A DNA stretch of 13,028 nt from an uncultured Ruminococcus sp. (GTDB lineage: Bacteria > Bacillota > Clostridia > Oscillospirales > Ruminococcaceae): the NCBI GenBank assembly GCA_900551505.1, contig URWK01000018.1, forward strand, positions 1 through 13,028, read 5' to 3'. Within the stretch, counting starts at the first letter, position 1. The number at the start of each line of letters is the position of its first letter. The notes beneath the pieces are model-generated. The model ran no database searches. It was not told where the DNA came from and saw only the letters and a list, made by a program, of their open reading frames with translations. The translations under genes and the position numbers were made by a program. Positions 1-7,703 of the stretch are shown here, piece after piece.

Positions 1-114
1 TGAGCTACTCTCTAAAACATACTTTAACCCGCCAAGTTCATCTGTAAGCATATACTTTTTTCAGTACTGTTTCTCTCTATCTGCATGACAATAGCAAGAA
101 ATAATATCTATCAA
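1..114 (-). pseudogene. Fragment of a mobile-element gene, inverted copy of the gene at 12717-13028
   Basis: Read on the minus strand this stretch gives 38 codons that match codons 67-104 of the plus-strand gene starting at 12717. Position i pairs with 13029-i without gaps; 107 of 114 bases agree, with an identical run at 62-113. The differences are four silent changes, two replacements (V to M, N to S) and one nonsense change: a TGC cysteine codon has become TGA at 61-63. Matching stops at about 113-116, where exporter-pseudogene sequence begins, so the copy lacks the first 66 codons and is not expressible as a whole. Homology is still running at position 1, so the repeat very likely continues to the left. 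The function of the family is not recognised with certainty; see the right-hand copy. Confidence 0.8.
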
Positions 115-873
115 CCGAAAAACTTAAAATACACATGAAGCCTGTCAATAACACTTGACAATGTTGTGTTTTCATATACTGATTCTGGTAATAATGCAGT
201 TGATGTGATAAATTTTCCCATTAAATCAGGAGAACATATTGCCTTTGTAGGTTCATCAGGAAGCGGAAAAACCACACTTGCCTCACTTATTGCACGTTTC
301 TGGGACGTAAAAAGCGGAAGTATAAAAATTGGTGGTGCAGATGTCAGAAATATTCCAATAAATGAGCTTATGAATTATGTTTCATATGTTTTTCAGGACA
401 GCAAATTGCTGAAAATGAGTATTATGGACAATATTCGCATGGGCAGGCCTGATGCAACAGATAAAGAAGTTATGCAGGCTCTCCGTGATGCACAATGTAT
501 GGATATTATCAAAAAATTTCCTGATGGAGTTAATACAATGATAGGTTCAAAGGGAATTTATGTTTCAGGTGGTGAGTGTCAAAGATTGTCAATTGCAAGA
601 GCATTTTAAAAAAATGCCCCTGTTCTTCTCGATGAAGCAACAGCATTTGCAGACCCAGACAATGAAAGACTTGTTCAACAGGCTTTTGAAAAACTCTCAA
701 AGAACAAAACCGTTATAATGATTGCACACAGATTATCTACAATCACAAATGCAGATTGTATATATGTTTTGTCTGACGGTAAGATTGCAGAAAGCGGAAC
801 CCATAAAGAACTTATTTCTAAAAACGGAATATATAATCATATGTGGAATGAATACAATAAATCTGTTAACTGA
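115..873 (+). pseudogene. 5'-truncated ABC exporter (ATP-binding domain only), broken
   Basis: This is the nucleotide-binding domain of a multidrug/lipid-type ABC exporter half-transporter; the transmembrane domain is missing. Readable motifs are FSY at the A-loop (about 169), Walker A GSSGSGKTT (about 250-276), Q-loop FQD (about 391) and a variant signature VSGGECQR. A TAA at 607-609 interrupts the frame where a leucine is expected (RAF-stop-KNAP). The same frame then continues with a Walker B that appears one hydrophobic residue short (APVLLDEATAF), an intact switch histidine (IAHRLST) and a normal C-terminus ending at 871-873. Upstream of 166 the expected linker residues (PKNLKYT, then ITLDNVVFSY) lie in two frames separated by a TGA, so a further frameshift sits near 138. 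The 5' side ends at the inverted-repeat junction. It pairs with the next pseudogene as a typical tandem heterodimeric exporter. Confidence 0.85.
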
Positions 874-900
874 CAGGTTGGAAAGGCGGGAAAATAAATT

Positions 901-2221
901 ATGAGGTTTACAGAAAAATTAAAACACAAATATACTCTTTCTAATACAGGTGCAAAAGCTATGATTCGTGCCTTTTTTGCTGTTACAATTGCAAATATTG
1001 TGCTTATGATGCCTGTAGGTTTGCTCTATAAATTGTCATCATATCTTCTTGACGGCGAACTTCCAAGAGATAAATTTGCTTTATTTATCATCGCAATAGT
1101 TATTGTACTTGCACTTATCGCATTGACAATGGTTTTTCAGTATCGTTCAACATTTCTTTCAACCTACATTGAAGCGATGTAAGAAGAACTCTTGCGGAAA
1201 AGCTTAGGAAAATACCACTTTCATTTTTTGAAAAAAAGACCTCTCAGACCTTACAAACACAATAATGAATGACTGTGCAATGATTGAAACAGCGTCATCT
1301 CACTGGATACCTGAACTTGTTGGTGCAATGCTTTCAACAACAATTGTAGTTATTAGTTTATTCTTCCTTAACTGTAAGATGACTCTTGCATCAGTATGGA
1401 TAATGCCTGTTGCATTTATTATTGTTATTTCTTCAAGGAGAGTAATGACAGGAGTTCATGAAAAAACAATAAAATATCGTCTTGACTGTATTGACAGTAT
1501 TCAGGAAGGGTTTGAAATCTTGCGTGACCTGCGTTCGTATAATATGACAAAAACATATTCAGAAGGATTGAACAAAAAAATAAAAGCAGTCGAAAAACAC
1601 GCAATTTTCTCAGAATTTGCAAATGCCGCTTTTGTATGATGCTCTGCACAGATGATATTGAAACTTGGTATAGGTACGGTTGCAGTTGTGGGCAGTTCGC
1701 TTCTCATAAAAGGCGAAATAAATGTATTGACATTTTTCATGTTTCTTCTTGTTGTGACAAGAATGTATGAGCCTTTGCAGATTTCACTTCAAAATATTGC
1801 CGCAATAATAAGTATTGATGTAACTTGCACATTGTGATGAATTTGTCGAAAAATGCCTGAAAAGTGGAACAGTATGATTGGCGAAAACGGTTCAGAGCTT
1901 TCCGGAGGAGAAAGACAACATATTTTAATAGCAAGGGCATTTTTGAAAAATGCACCTATTATACTTATGGACGAGGCAACAGCTTCTCTTGATGTCGATA
2001 ATAAATCACTTATTCAGGAATCAATTTCAAAACTTATAAAAGACAAAACTGTTCTTATCATTGCATACAGAATGAGAACCGTTGACGGAGTGGACAAGAT
2101 AGTTGTTTTGAAAGACGGCAAAGTTGCTGAATCAGGTTCTCCTGAAGAACTTAAAAAATTAAATGGCATTTATAAACATATGTCGGATATTCAGATTTCT
2201 TCAAGTCAGTGGAAATATTAA
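901..2221 (+). pseudogene. Second ABC exporter half-transporter, heavily degraded
   Basis: Reading across frames reconstructs an ABC exporter with its membrane domain followed by part of the ATPase domain. The N-terminus begins at ATG 901 with hydrophobic helices. Lesions in order: a frameshift and stop near 1178-1182; a one-base shift in the A-run 1231-1237; an in-frame TGA at 1637-1639 where a tryptophan is likely; an internal deletion near 1818 that joins the end of the membrane domain directly to the helical part before the signature (LAHCDEFV), removing the A-loop, Walker A and Q-loop; and a one-base loss in the A-run near 1851-1855. The rest reads GENGSELSGGERQ, Walker B IILMDEATASLD, and then IAYRMRTV, where the switch histidine is replaced by tyrosine. 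The span of 1321 bp against roughly 1740 expected fits a loss of about 420 bp. It cannot make a working transporter. Confidence 0.87.
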
Positions 2222-2238
2222 ATAATATGCTATTAAAC

Positions 2239-2268
2239 AAAAAAGAGGGCTGTAAAAGCCCTTTTTTT
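2239..2268. terminator. Bidirectional intrinsic terminator
   Basis: The stem is AGGGCT (2246-2251) and AGCCCT (2257-2262) with loop GTAAA, flanked by an A-run on the left and a T-run (2263-2268) on the right. The A and T tracts on either side let it serve both the plus-strand exporter remnants and the converging lacI-type gene. Confidence 0.85.
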
Positions 2269-2295
2269 GTTTGTTTTTAAAATATACTTAATTTT

Positions 2296-3321
2296 TTATT
2301 TTGTAGTTTCCCTGCGTATAAGAATTGGCGTAAGAATCTTGTGAATAGGTTCGGTAAGCGGTTTTGGTCTGCGTTTTTTTCTTTCATCTATCTGCATAAT
2401 GAGAAGTTTCATTGTTTCTTCTGCGATTTTATGTATTTGCTGACCAACAGTGGTAATTGGTATTACAGCCTCTCTTGAAGCGGGGGAATTGTCAAAACCT
2501 ACTATTTTGTATTTTTCGGGAAGTGTACCGTATTTTTTTATAATAATATTCAGCAATATATTTGCGTGTGTGTCATTAGGCATGAATATTCCTATTTTTT
2601 TATTGCTGTAAGTTTCCTCGATTTCATTAAAAAATTTTGTTATTTCGGCATAGTTCTTTTCAAAGCTTGCTCCGAAATCCTTTATCATGATATAGTGTTC
2701 AAAATTGTTTGTTTCGCAAAATTCTTTGAAGCCTCTTATTCTTCCGTAAGCTGGAACATATTTGGAAACGTCCGAATTTGCATGAATTAAGATATCACAA
2801 CCGCTTTTTGCAAGAACAGTTGCCGCCTGTGTTCCGCCCATATAATTGTCTGTATTTACACTGCACACATATTCGTCTTCTCGCTCAATTGTAACAATGG
2901 GAATGTTATAATCAAATAATTCTTTTGAAGAAAGTGTGTGACTGAGAATAATAAACCCTTCTGTTTTATAGGCAAGAAGTTCATTTATATACTTTCTTTC
3001 AACGTCTGCATCGTTATTTCCTGCAAATACAATGAATTTATATCCATATTCTTCGTATGTAGAGATAATGTGGTCGAGAATATCAGAATAATAGTGCATA
3101 TACAAATTCGGAATAATAACTCCGACCATTTCTGTGTTACCGTTTGCCATAACTCTGGCAAGTTTATTTTCCTTATAGTCAAGCACTTCAAGAGCATTGG
3201 CGATTTTCTCCTGATTTTCCAATGTTACAGAATCCGGATTATTAAAATATCTTGATATTGTAGTTTTAGAAAAGCCAGTATATTCGGCAATATCTGCAAA
3301 AGTGATATTTTTTTTAGCCAT
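2296..3321 (-). CDS. LacI-family transcriptional regulator of the sucrose/fructoside operon
   Basis: A 341-residue protein of normal LacI-family length. Residues 6-27 form the helix-turn-helix (ITFADIAEYTGFSKTTISRY), followed by the hinge region (LDYKENKLARVMANG) and a periplasmic-binding-protein-like effector domain with the conserved strand MVGVIIPN, the segment SVNTDNYMGG and the C-terminal IVGFDNSPASR. The start ATG at 3319-3321 has an AGGAGG site at 3329-3334 and a matching promoter upstream. It is transcribed divergently from the sugar operon, the usual arrangement for a local repressor released by the imported sugar or a breakdown product. The effector is inferred, not visible; sucrose, fructose or a phosphorylated derivative are candidates. 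Palindromic sites in the shared control region support repression of the operon and possible self-control. It resembles ScrR-type regulators in context, but I do not assign a symbol. Confidence 0.93.
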   Translation of the reverse strand: MAKKNITFADIAEYTGFSKTTISRYFNNPDSVTLENQEKIANALEVLDYKENKLARVMANGNTEMVGVIIPNLYMHYYSDILDHIISTYEEYGYKFIVFAGNNDADVERKYINELLAYKTEGFIILSHTLSSKELFDYNIPIVTIEREDEYVCSVNTDNYMGGTQAATVLAKSGCDILIHANSDVSKYVPAYGRIRGFKEFCETNNFEHYIMIKDFGASFEKNYAEITKFFNEIEETYSNKKIGIFMPNDTHANILLNIIIKKYGTLPEKYKIVGFDNSPASREAVIPITTVGQQIHKIAEETMKLLIMQIDERKKRRPKPLTEPIHKILTPILIRRETTK

Positions 3322-3346
3322 CTTTCAGCCTCCTTTTTTCCTTATA

Positions 3347-3375
3347 ATTATATCACAGAAGCAATCTGAAATCAA
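3347..3375 (-). promoter_or_regulatory. Promoter of the lacI-family gene
   Basis: On the minus strand a TTGATT -35 element (3370-3375) is separated by 17 bp from a perfect TATAAT -10 (3347-3352). The AGGAGG ribosome binding site (3329-3334) and start codon follow. Confidence 0.72.
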
Positions 3376-3379
3376 TAAA

Positions 3380-3403
3380 GTTACTGGTAAAGTAACTGGT
3401 TTT
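3380..3403. promoter_or_regulatory. Upstream operator-like site (O2)
   Basis: This holds TTACTGGTAA (3381-3390, palindromic apart from its TG centre) overlapping AAGTAACTGGTTTT (3390-3403). The left arm AAGTAAC is identical to that of the main operator at 3504-3519, while the right arm is only partly conserved. It lies just upstream of the lacI -35 element. Centre-to-centre distance to the main operator is 114 bp, close to eleven helical turns, which would allow repressor looping; this role is inferred. Confidence 0.55.
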
Positions 3404-3414
3404 GTAGAAATGCA

Positions 3415-3426
3415 CAAAACGATTTG
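3415..3426. promoter_or_regulatory. CG-centred palindromic site, cre-like or LacI-family operator
   Basis: CAAAACGATTTG pairs CAAA with TTTG around a central CG, as in LacI/GalR-family and CcpA sites. It matches the core of the catabolite-responsive element consensus but not its outer bases. It lies about 40 bp upstream of the operon -35. A weak call. Confidence 0.3.
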
Positions 3427-3464
3427 CCCTTTTTTATGGGTTGTAACAAAGATTTGAAAGAAAC

Positions 3465-3493
3465 TTGACAAATAACATGATACATGTTAATAT
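3465..3493 (+). promoter_or_regulatory. Promoter of the sugar operon
   Basis: A perfect TTGACA -35 (3465-3470), 17-bp spacer and TAATAT -10 (3488-3493) preceded by TG (3485-3486), an extended -10. Transcription would start near 3500, just before the operator at 3504-3519. The spacer carries a separate perfect palindrome (3473-3489). Confidence 0.8.
3473..3489. promoter_or_regulatory. Perfect inverted repeat in the operon promoter spacer
   Basis: TAACATG, ATA, CATGTTA: seven-base arms matching perfectly around a 3-bp centre, lying between the -35 and -10 elements. Its sequence is unlike the AAGTAAC operator, so it may bind a second regulator. This is inferred from position and symmetry only. 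Confidence 0.4.
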
Positions 3494-3503
3494 GTAATTA
3501 GTA

Positions 3504-3519
3504 AAGTAACCAGTTACTT
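3504..3519. promoter_or_regulatory. Main operator of the sugar operon (O1)
   Basis: AAGTAAC-CA-GTTACTT has perfect seven-base arms with a two-base centre, as in LacI-family operators. It lies immediately downstream of the predicted transcription start, where bound repressor would block initiation. The divergent lacI-type gene next door is the likely binder. Confidence 0.75.
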
Positions 3520-3543
3520 AAAAAGAACGGAGGGAAAACAGTT

Positions 3544-4866
3544 ATGAAAAAGCTACCATTATTTATGACAGCTCTTTCAATTTTAGCAAGCACGATTTCA
3601 TTGACAGGGTGCAATAAAACAGTAAAACCCAGTGATGTGCAAGGTTATGATGAGGGCGAACAGTATATCAGTATGTGGGTACATACAATTGAAGATACAC
3701 CGGAAGGAGAAGCCTATAAAAAATCTGTCGATAGCTTCAATGAAAAATACAATGGCACATATTTTGCGGATATTGAATTTATTCCGAGAAATGACAGCGG
3801 TGGCGGATATTCAGATAAAATAAATGCATCTGTCATGTCAGGCGACCTTCCTGATGTAATAACAGTTGATGGTCCGAATATTTCTGCATATGCGGCAAAC
3901 GGAATTATTCAACCTCTTGCAGAAATAAGTGATGAAGACAAATCGGTTTACCTTGATTCCATTCTTGAACAAGGTACGGTTGATGGTAAACTTTATGCAC
4001 TGGGTGCAATGGAATCAAGTGTGGGACTTTATTACAATAAAGCTATTCTTGAAGAAGCGGGAATTGAAGTTCCTGATAAAGACCACCCATGGACATTTTC
4101 GGAATTCCTCGATATTCTGGAAAAGCTTAAACCTATCATGGACGGCAAAAACGGTTATCCGCTTGATATGACATTCCCTGTAGGCGAAACCAGTATTTAT
4201 TATTATGCGCCGTTTATCTGGTCAAACGGTGGTGATTTGATAAGTGATGATGGACTTACAGCAGACGGATATTTTAATTCAGATAAAAATGAAGAAGTAT
4301 TCAATTATTTCAGAGGGCTTGTAGACAAAAAATATATGTCAGCAACTCCAATTGAAAATTTGTTTGAAAGCGGACGTGCAGCATTCAAATTTGATGGGGC
4401 ATGGGAAGTAAATACAATTTATCAGAGTTACAGTGATATTGACCTTGGAGTAGCTCCGTATATAGTCAGCGACAATTGGGATGGCGGAAGGTACACTCCG
4501 ACAGGTTCATGGGCTTATGCGGCAACATCAGAAACAGAACATATTGAAGCGGCAACAGAACTTGTAAAGTGGATGAGTGGAGTGGAAAGCGGTATTCTTC
4601 TTTATGAAAACACAAAAAGTATGCCGTCAACATACGCTGCATACGACCAAATAACAACATTTGAAGAAGATGAAAACTATAAAGCACTTTATGAGCAATT
4701 AAGAGATTATGGTCACCCAAGACCAAAAACACCTGTTTATCCGCAGGTCAGCACATCTTTTCAGCAGGTTCTTGAAGACGTTGGTTTGAGCGGAAGAAAT
4801 GCAAAAGATGAAATGGATAAATCTGTAGAAAGGATAAACGCTAAGCTCAAGCGTTACACAAGATAA
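3544..4866 (+). CDS. ABC sugar transporter, solute-binding lipoprotein
   Basis: A 440-residue extracellular binding protein of the family 1 (CUT1) oligosaccharide type. The signal peptide has KK at residues 2-3, a hydrophobic core and a lipobox LTGC ending at Cys23, so it should be lipid-anchored on the outer face of the membrane. Family-typical segments include a DLPDVITVDG stretch, GAMESSVGLYYNKAIL and GRAAFKFDGAWEV near the hinge, and a WMSG segment in the C-terminal half. The start ATG at 3544 has GGAGGG at 3529-3534 and is the first gene after the operon promoter. It would deliver sucrose or short fructosyl-saccharides to the two permeases that follow. The substrate is inferred from the downstream GH32, GH13 and fructokinase genes, not from binding residues. 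Confidence 0.93.
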   Translation: MKKLPLFMTALSILASTISLTGCNKTVKPSDVQGYDEGEQYISMWVHTIEDTPEGEAYKKSVDSFNEKYNGTYFADIEFIPRNDSGGGYSDKINASVMSGDLPDVITVDGPNISAYAANGIIQPLAEISDEDKSVYLDSILEQGTVDGKLYALGAMESSVGLYYNKAILEEAGIEVPDKDHPWTFSEFLDILEKLKPIMDGKNGYPLDMTFPVGETSIYYYAPFIWSNGGDLISDDGLTADGYFNSDKNEEVFNYFRGLVDKKYMSATPIENLFESGRAAFKFDGAWEVNTIYQSYSDIDLGVAPYIVSDNWDGGRYTPTGSWAYAATSETEHIEAATELVKWMSGVESGILLYENTKSMPSTYAAYDQITTFEEDENYKALYEQLRDYGHPRPKTPVYPQVSTSFQQVLEDVGLSGRNAKDEMDKSVERINAKLKRYTR

Positions 4867-4867
4867 T

Positions 4868-5767
4868 ATGAAAAATAAATCAAATTCTATTCTCGGAATG
4901 GCTTTTTTCGGGCCTGCACTGGTTTTGATGACATTATTTCTGTTCATTCCGATGATACTTACACTTATTTACAGCTTTACTGATTATTTTGCATTGAATC
5001 CTAAGTTGACACATTTTGTAGGATTGGAAAATTTCAGTACGATTTTTAAAGATGAATTATTCACAACGGCATTTGGGAATACGATTAAATTTGTACTTAT
5101 CATTGTTCCTTTGCAGACTTTAGGAGCATTAGGCTTAGCACTTCTCATAAACAAGGTTACAGTCTGCAAGAAATATTTCAAAGTAGCATTCTTTATTCCT
5201 GTTGTAATGTCACTTGCAGTTGTTTCAAATCTTTGGATGCAAATATACAGCCCTGAAGGTATCCTCAACACAATGCTTGCCAACTTCGGAATTGACCCAC
5301 AACCGTTTATCTATGGTGTAAATCAAGCACTTCCTTCAATTGCATTCATGAGTGTATGGCAAGGTGTCGGTTACCAGATGATAATATTCCTTGGAGGCTT
5401 ACAAGCAATAAATCCGGCACTTTATGAAGCCGCAGAAATGGACCACGCAAGTTCTTGGAGCAAATTCGTAAATATCACACTTCCGGAATTAAAACCACTT
5501 TGTGTATTTGTCTTTATAACTATTACAATCGGTGCATTCAGAATGATTGTTCAACCTATGGTAATGACAGGCGGTGGTCCTTCACATTCAACTTACACAA
5601 TAGTTTATGACATTTATGAAACAGGTACAGTAAACTGGGAAATCGGTCTTGCTTCTGCAATGGCAATAGTCTTTACAATATTTGTTGTCATACTTACAAT
5701 TATTCAAACAATTCTTACAAAAGATAAGGAGGATAAAAATGAAAACAAAAAAGCAAAAAGTCATTAA
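4868..5767 (+). CDS. ABC sugar transporter permease, MalF/UgpA type
   Basis: A 299-residue integral membrane protein with about six hydrophobic helices; the first starts at residue 8 (ILGMAFFGPALVLMTLFLF). The cytoplasmic EAA loop EAAEMDHASSWSKFVNITLP, which docks on the ATPase, is clear near residues 187-206. The start codon lies one base after the stop of the binding-protein gene and no strong ribosome binding site precedes it, so translation is probably coupled. Its 3' end overlaps the next permease by 29 bp. Together with that permease it forms the membrane channel of the CUT1 importer. Confidence 0.93.
   Translation: MKNKSNSILGMAFFGPALVLMTLFLFIPMILTLIYSFTDYFALNPKLTHFVGLENFSTIFKDELFTTAFGNTIKFVLIIVPLQTLGALGLALLINKVTVCKKYFKVAFFIPVVMSLAVVSNLWMQIYSPEGILNTMLANFGIDPQPFIYGVNQALPSIAFMSVWQGVGYQMIIFLGGLQAINPALYEAAEMDHASSWSKFVNITLPELKPLCVFVFITITIGAFRMIVQPMVMTGGGPSHSTYTIVYDIYETGTVNWEIGLASAMAIVFTIFVVILTIIQTILTKDKEDKNENKKAKSH
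5726..5741 (+). promoter_or_regulatory. Ribosome binding site fixing the start of the second permease
   Basis: AAGGAGG at 5726-5732 lies six bases before ATG 5739. It favours this start over an in-frame ATG at 5682 that would lengthen the overlap with the upstream gene and has no such site. Confidence 0.8.
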
Positions 5768-6590
5768 TGGTATTCTTGTTGCAATAATGCTTGTTATGTC
5801 ATTGTTCTTCTTGTTCCCTGTTATCTGGATGATTGCAAACTCTTTCAAACCCGATGCAATGATTACATCTGATATGAATTCCGTTCGTGCATTTATACCT
5901 CCTTCTCTTAGTAGCGGATTTTTCGACAACTACAAAGCAATTCTCTTTAACACAAGTTTCATACGCTATATGCTGAACACTTTGTTCTATGCTGCAATAC
6001 TCATAGTATCAGGTGTAATTGTAAACGGGCTTGCAGGTTATGCACTTGCGAAAATCAAATTTCCGTTCAGAGAAAGATGGCTTGCGGTAATCATGATGCT
6101 TATGATTATTCCGACAGAAACAATTATCACCATAAACTTTATGTTTGTTTCAAAAGCCGGACTCCTCAATACAGTTTTCGGATATGTGCTTCCTATGATA
6201 GTCAATCCTTTTAATATCTTTCTTTTCAGACAAGTTTTTGTAAGTCTGCCTGATGATATTTGGGAAGCCGCACAGCTTGACCATTGCAATCCGGTAAAAT
6301 ACTTCTTCACAATGGTTTTACCGATGTCAACAACAGTTGTTGCAACAGTCAGTGTATTTACTTTCCTCAATGTATGGAATGATTATCTTTGGCCATCACT
6401 CGTTTTCACATCAAGCGACCTTTTAACTGCACAGATAGGTCTTAATTCTATTACTTCAAATGATAATACCACTATGGGTCAGACACTTGCAGTTATCACA
6501 CTCATCACAATTCCGGTTATCATCATTTACTCACTTTTCTCAAAGCAGATTGTAGAAGGTGTAGTTTCAACAGGTTCTAAGGAGGGCTAA
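5739..6590 (+). CDS. ABC sugar transporter permease, MalG/UgpE type
   Basis: A 283-residue membrane protein with about six hydrophobic helices. It has the MalG-family N-terminal pattern (VISLFFLFPVIWMI-like helix followed by SFKP) and a docking loop EAAQLDHCNPVKYFFTMVLP. The start at 5739 is set by the AAGGAGG site inside the end of the preceding gene, giving a 29-bp overlap and probable translational coupling. The ATPase gene starts three bases after its stop. It is the second half of the membrane channel for the imported saccharide. Confidence 0.93.
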   Translation: MKTKKQKVINGILVAIMLVMSLFFLFPVIWMIANSFKPDAMITSDMNSVRAFIPPSLSSGFFDNYKAILFNTSFIRYMLNTLFYAAILIVSGVIVNGLAGYALAKIKFPFRERWLAVIMMLMIIPTETIITINFMFVSKAGLLNTVFGYVLPMIVNPFNIFLFRQVFVSLPDDIWEAAQLDHCNPVKYFFTMVLPMSTTVVATVSVFTFLNVWNDYLWPSLVFTSSDLLTAQIGLNSITSNDNTTMGQTLAVITLITIPVIIIYSLFSKQIVEGVVSTGSKEG

Positions 6591-6593
6591 ATT

Positions 6594-7688
6594 ATGAGTT
6601 TTATTGAAATGAAAAATATCTGCAAGAAATATGCAGGAGCTGAAAAAAATTCTGTTACAGACTTCAATCTTTCCATAGAAGAAGGCGAATTTATCGCCTT
6701 TGTAGGCCCATCAGGCTGCGGAAAATCAACAACCCTCAGAATGATTGCAGGATTTGAAGAAATTACAGGCGGAGATTTCTTTATTGACGGAAAACGCATG
6801 AACACAGTTCCTCCAAGAGATAGAGGAATTTCAATGGTATTTCAGAATTATGCACTTTATCCGCACATGACAGTTGAAAAGAATATTTCCTACGGACTGA
6901 AAAATATGAAAGTTCCAAACGATGAAATAAAGAAAAAAGTTGACTGGGCAATTGACATTCTCGGACTTTCAGAATACAGATACAGAAAACCGAAAAACCT
7001 CTCAGGCGGACAGCGTCAAAGAGTAGCACTCGGACGTGCAATTGTAAAGAATCAAAAGCTTTTTCTTATGGACGAACCGCTTTCAAACCTTGATGCCAAG
7101 CTTAGAGTAAGCATGAGAAATGAAATAAGCAAACTTCACAGACAACTCGGCAGTACAACAATTTATGTAACACATGACCAAGTTGAAGCAATGACAATGG
7201 CAGACCGCATTGTAATCATGAAAGACGGCGTTATTCAGCAAGTCGGAAAACCTATGGAATTGTATGAACATCCGGCAAACAAATTTGTAGCAGGCTTTAT
7301 AGGTTCGCCTCAGATGAATTTCTATGATGTTAATTTGCATGGAGATACACTGACATTTTCAGACGGAAGCCGTATGAAGTTACCGGATTCGGTTTTATCA
7401 AAGCTTTCAGGAAAACAGGGAGAATTAATCCTTGGAATAAGAGGAGAAGATATAAAACTTGACCTCCAGAATATTGACCTTTACAAAAACAGCAAAATGT
7501 CTGCAACAGTAGAGAATGTGGAAGTTATGGGAAATGAAAACAATCTTTACTTCACTTTCGGCGGTACTGCTTCAGTGGCAAGAGTATCAAAATATGAAAT
7601 CAGCAAGTCAGGCGATAAAATTGATTTTGTATTCATTCCGTCAAGAATGCATTTCTTTGACAAGCAGACAGAAGTAAGTCTTTTTTAA
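6594..7688 (+). CDS. ABC sugar transporter ATPase, MsmK/UgpC type
   Basis: A 364-residue ATPase of the usual length for the MsmK/MalK group. Seen motifs: Walker A GPSGCGKST (residues 38-46), Q-loop Q84 (MVFQNYALYPHMTV), signature LSGGQRQR (136-143), Walker B FLMDEP (157-162) with D-loop SNLD, and switch histidine H194 (YVTHDQVEAM). The C-terminal 130 residues form the regulatory OB-fold-like domain (GFIGSPQMNF, LGIRGEDI) typical of carbohydrate-importer ATPases. The ribosome binding site AAGGAGGG at 6579-6586 lies within the end of the permease gene. Many Firmicutes use one shared MsmK-like ATPase encoded away from the transporters, so a dedicated copy inside this operon is informative: the importer appears self-contained, though this ATPase could also energise others. 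Confidence 0.95.
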   Translation: MSFIEMKNICKKYAGAEKNSVTDFNLSIEEGEFIAFVGPSGCGKSTTLRMIAGFEEITGGDFFIDGKRMNTVPPRDRGISMVFQNYALYPHMTVEKNISYGLKNMKVPNDEIKKKVDWAIDILGLSEYRYRKPKNLSGGQRQRVALGRAIVKNQKLFLMDEPLSNLDAKLRVSMRNEISKLHRQLGSTTIYVTHDQVEAMTMADRIVIMKDGVIQQVGKPMELYEHPANKFVAGFIGSPQMNFYDVNLHGDTLTFSDGSRMKLPDSVLSKLSGKQGELILGIRGEDIKLDLQNIDLYKNSKMSATVENVEVMGNENNLYFTFGGTASVARVSKYEISKSGDKIDFVFIPSRMHFFDKQTEVSLF

Positions 7689-7703
7689 AAGGAGGAGAAA
7701 CAG

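Noticed and set aside
1..114. Terminal repeat as an artefact of sequence assembly or a mirrored window
   Set aside because: The two copies differ at seven positions with a coding-type pattern, and homology stops sharply inside both flanks, so they are genuine paralogous copies.
2985..3255. Frames overlapping the lacI-type gene
   Set aside because: They lie within a well-supported regulator gene in other frames and lack start signals.
5682..5738. An upstream in-frame ATG giving a longer second permease
   Set aside because: No ribosome binding site before it, while AAGGAGG precedes ATG 5739, which also starts a normal-looking permease N-terminus.
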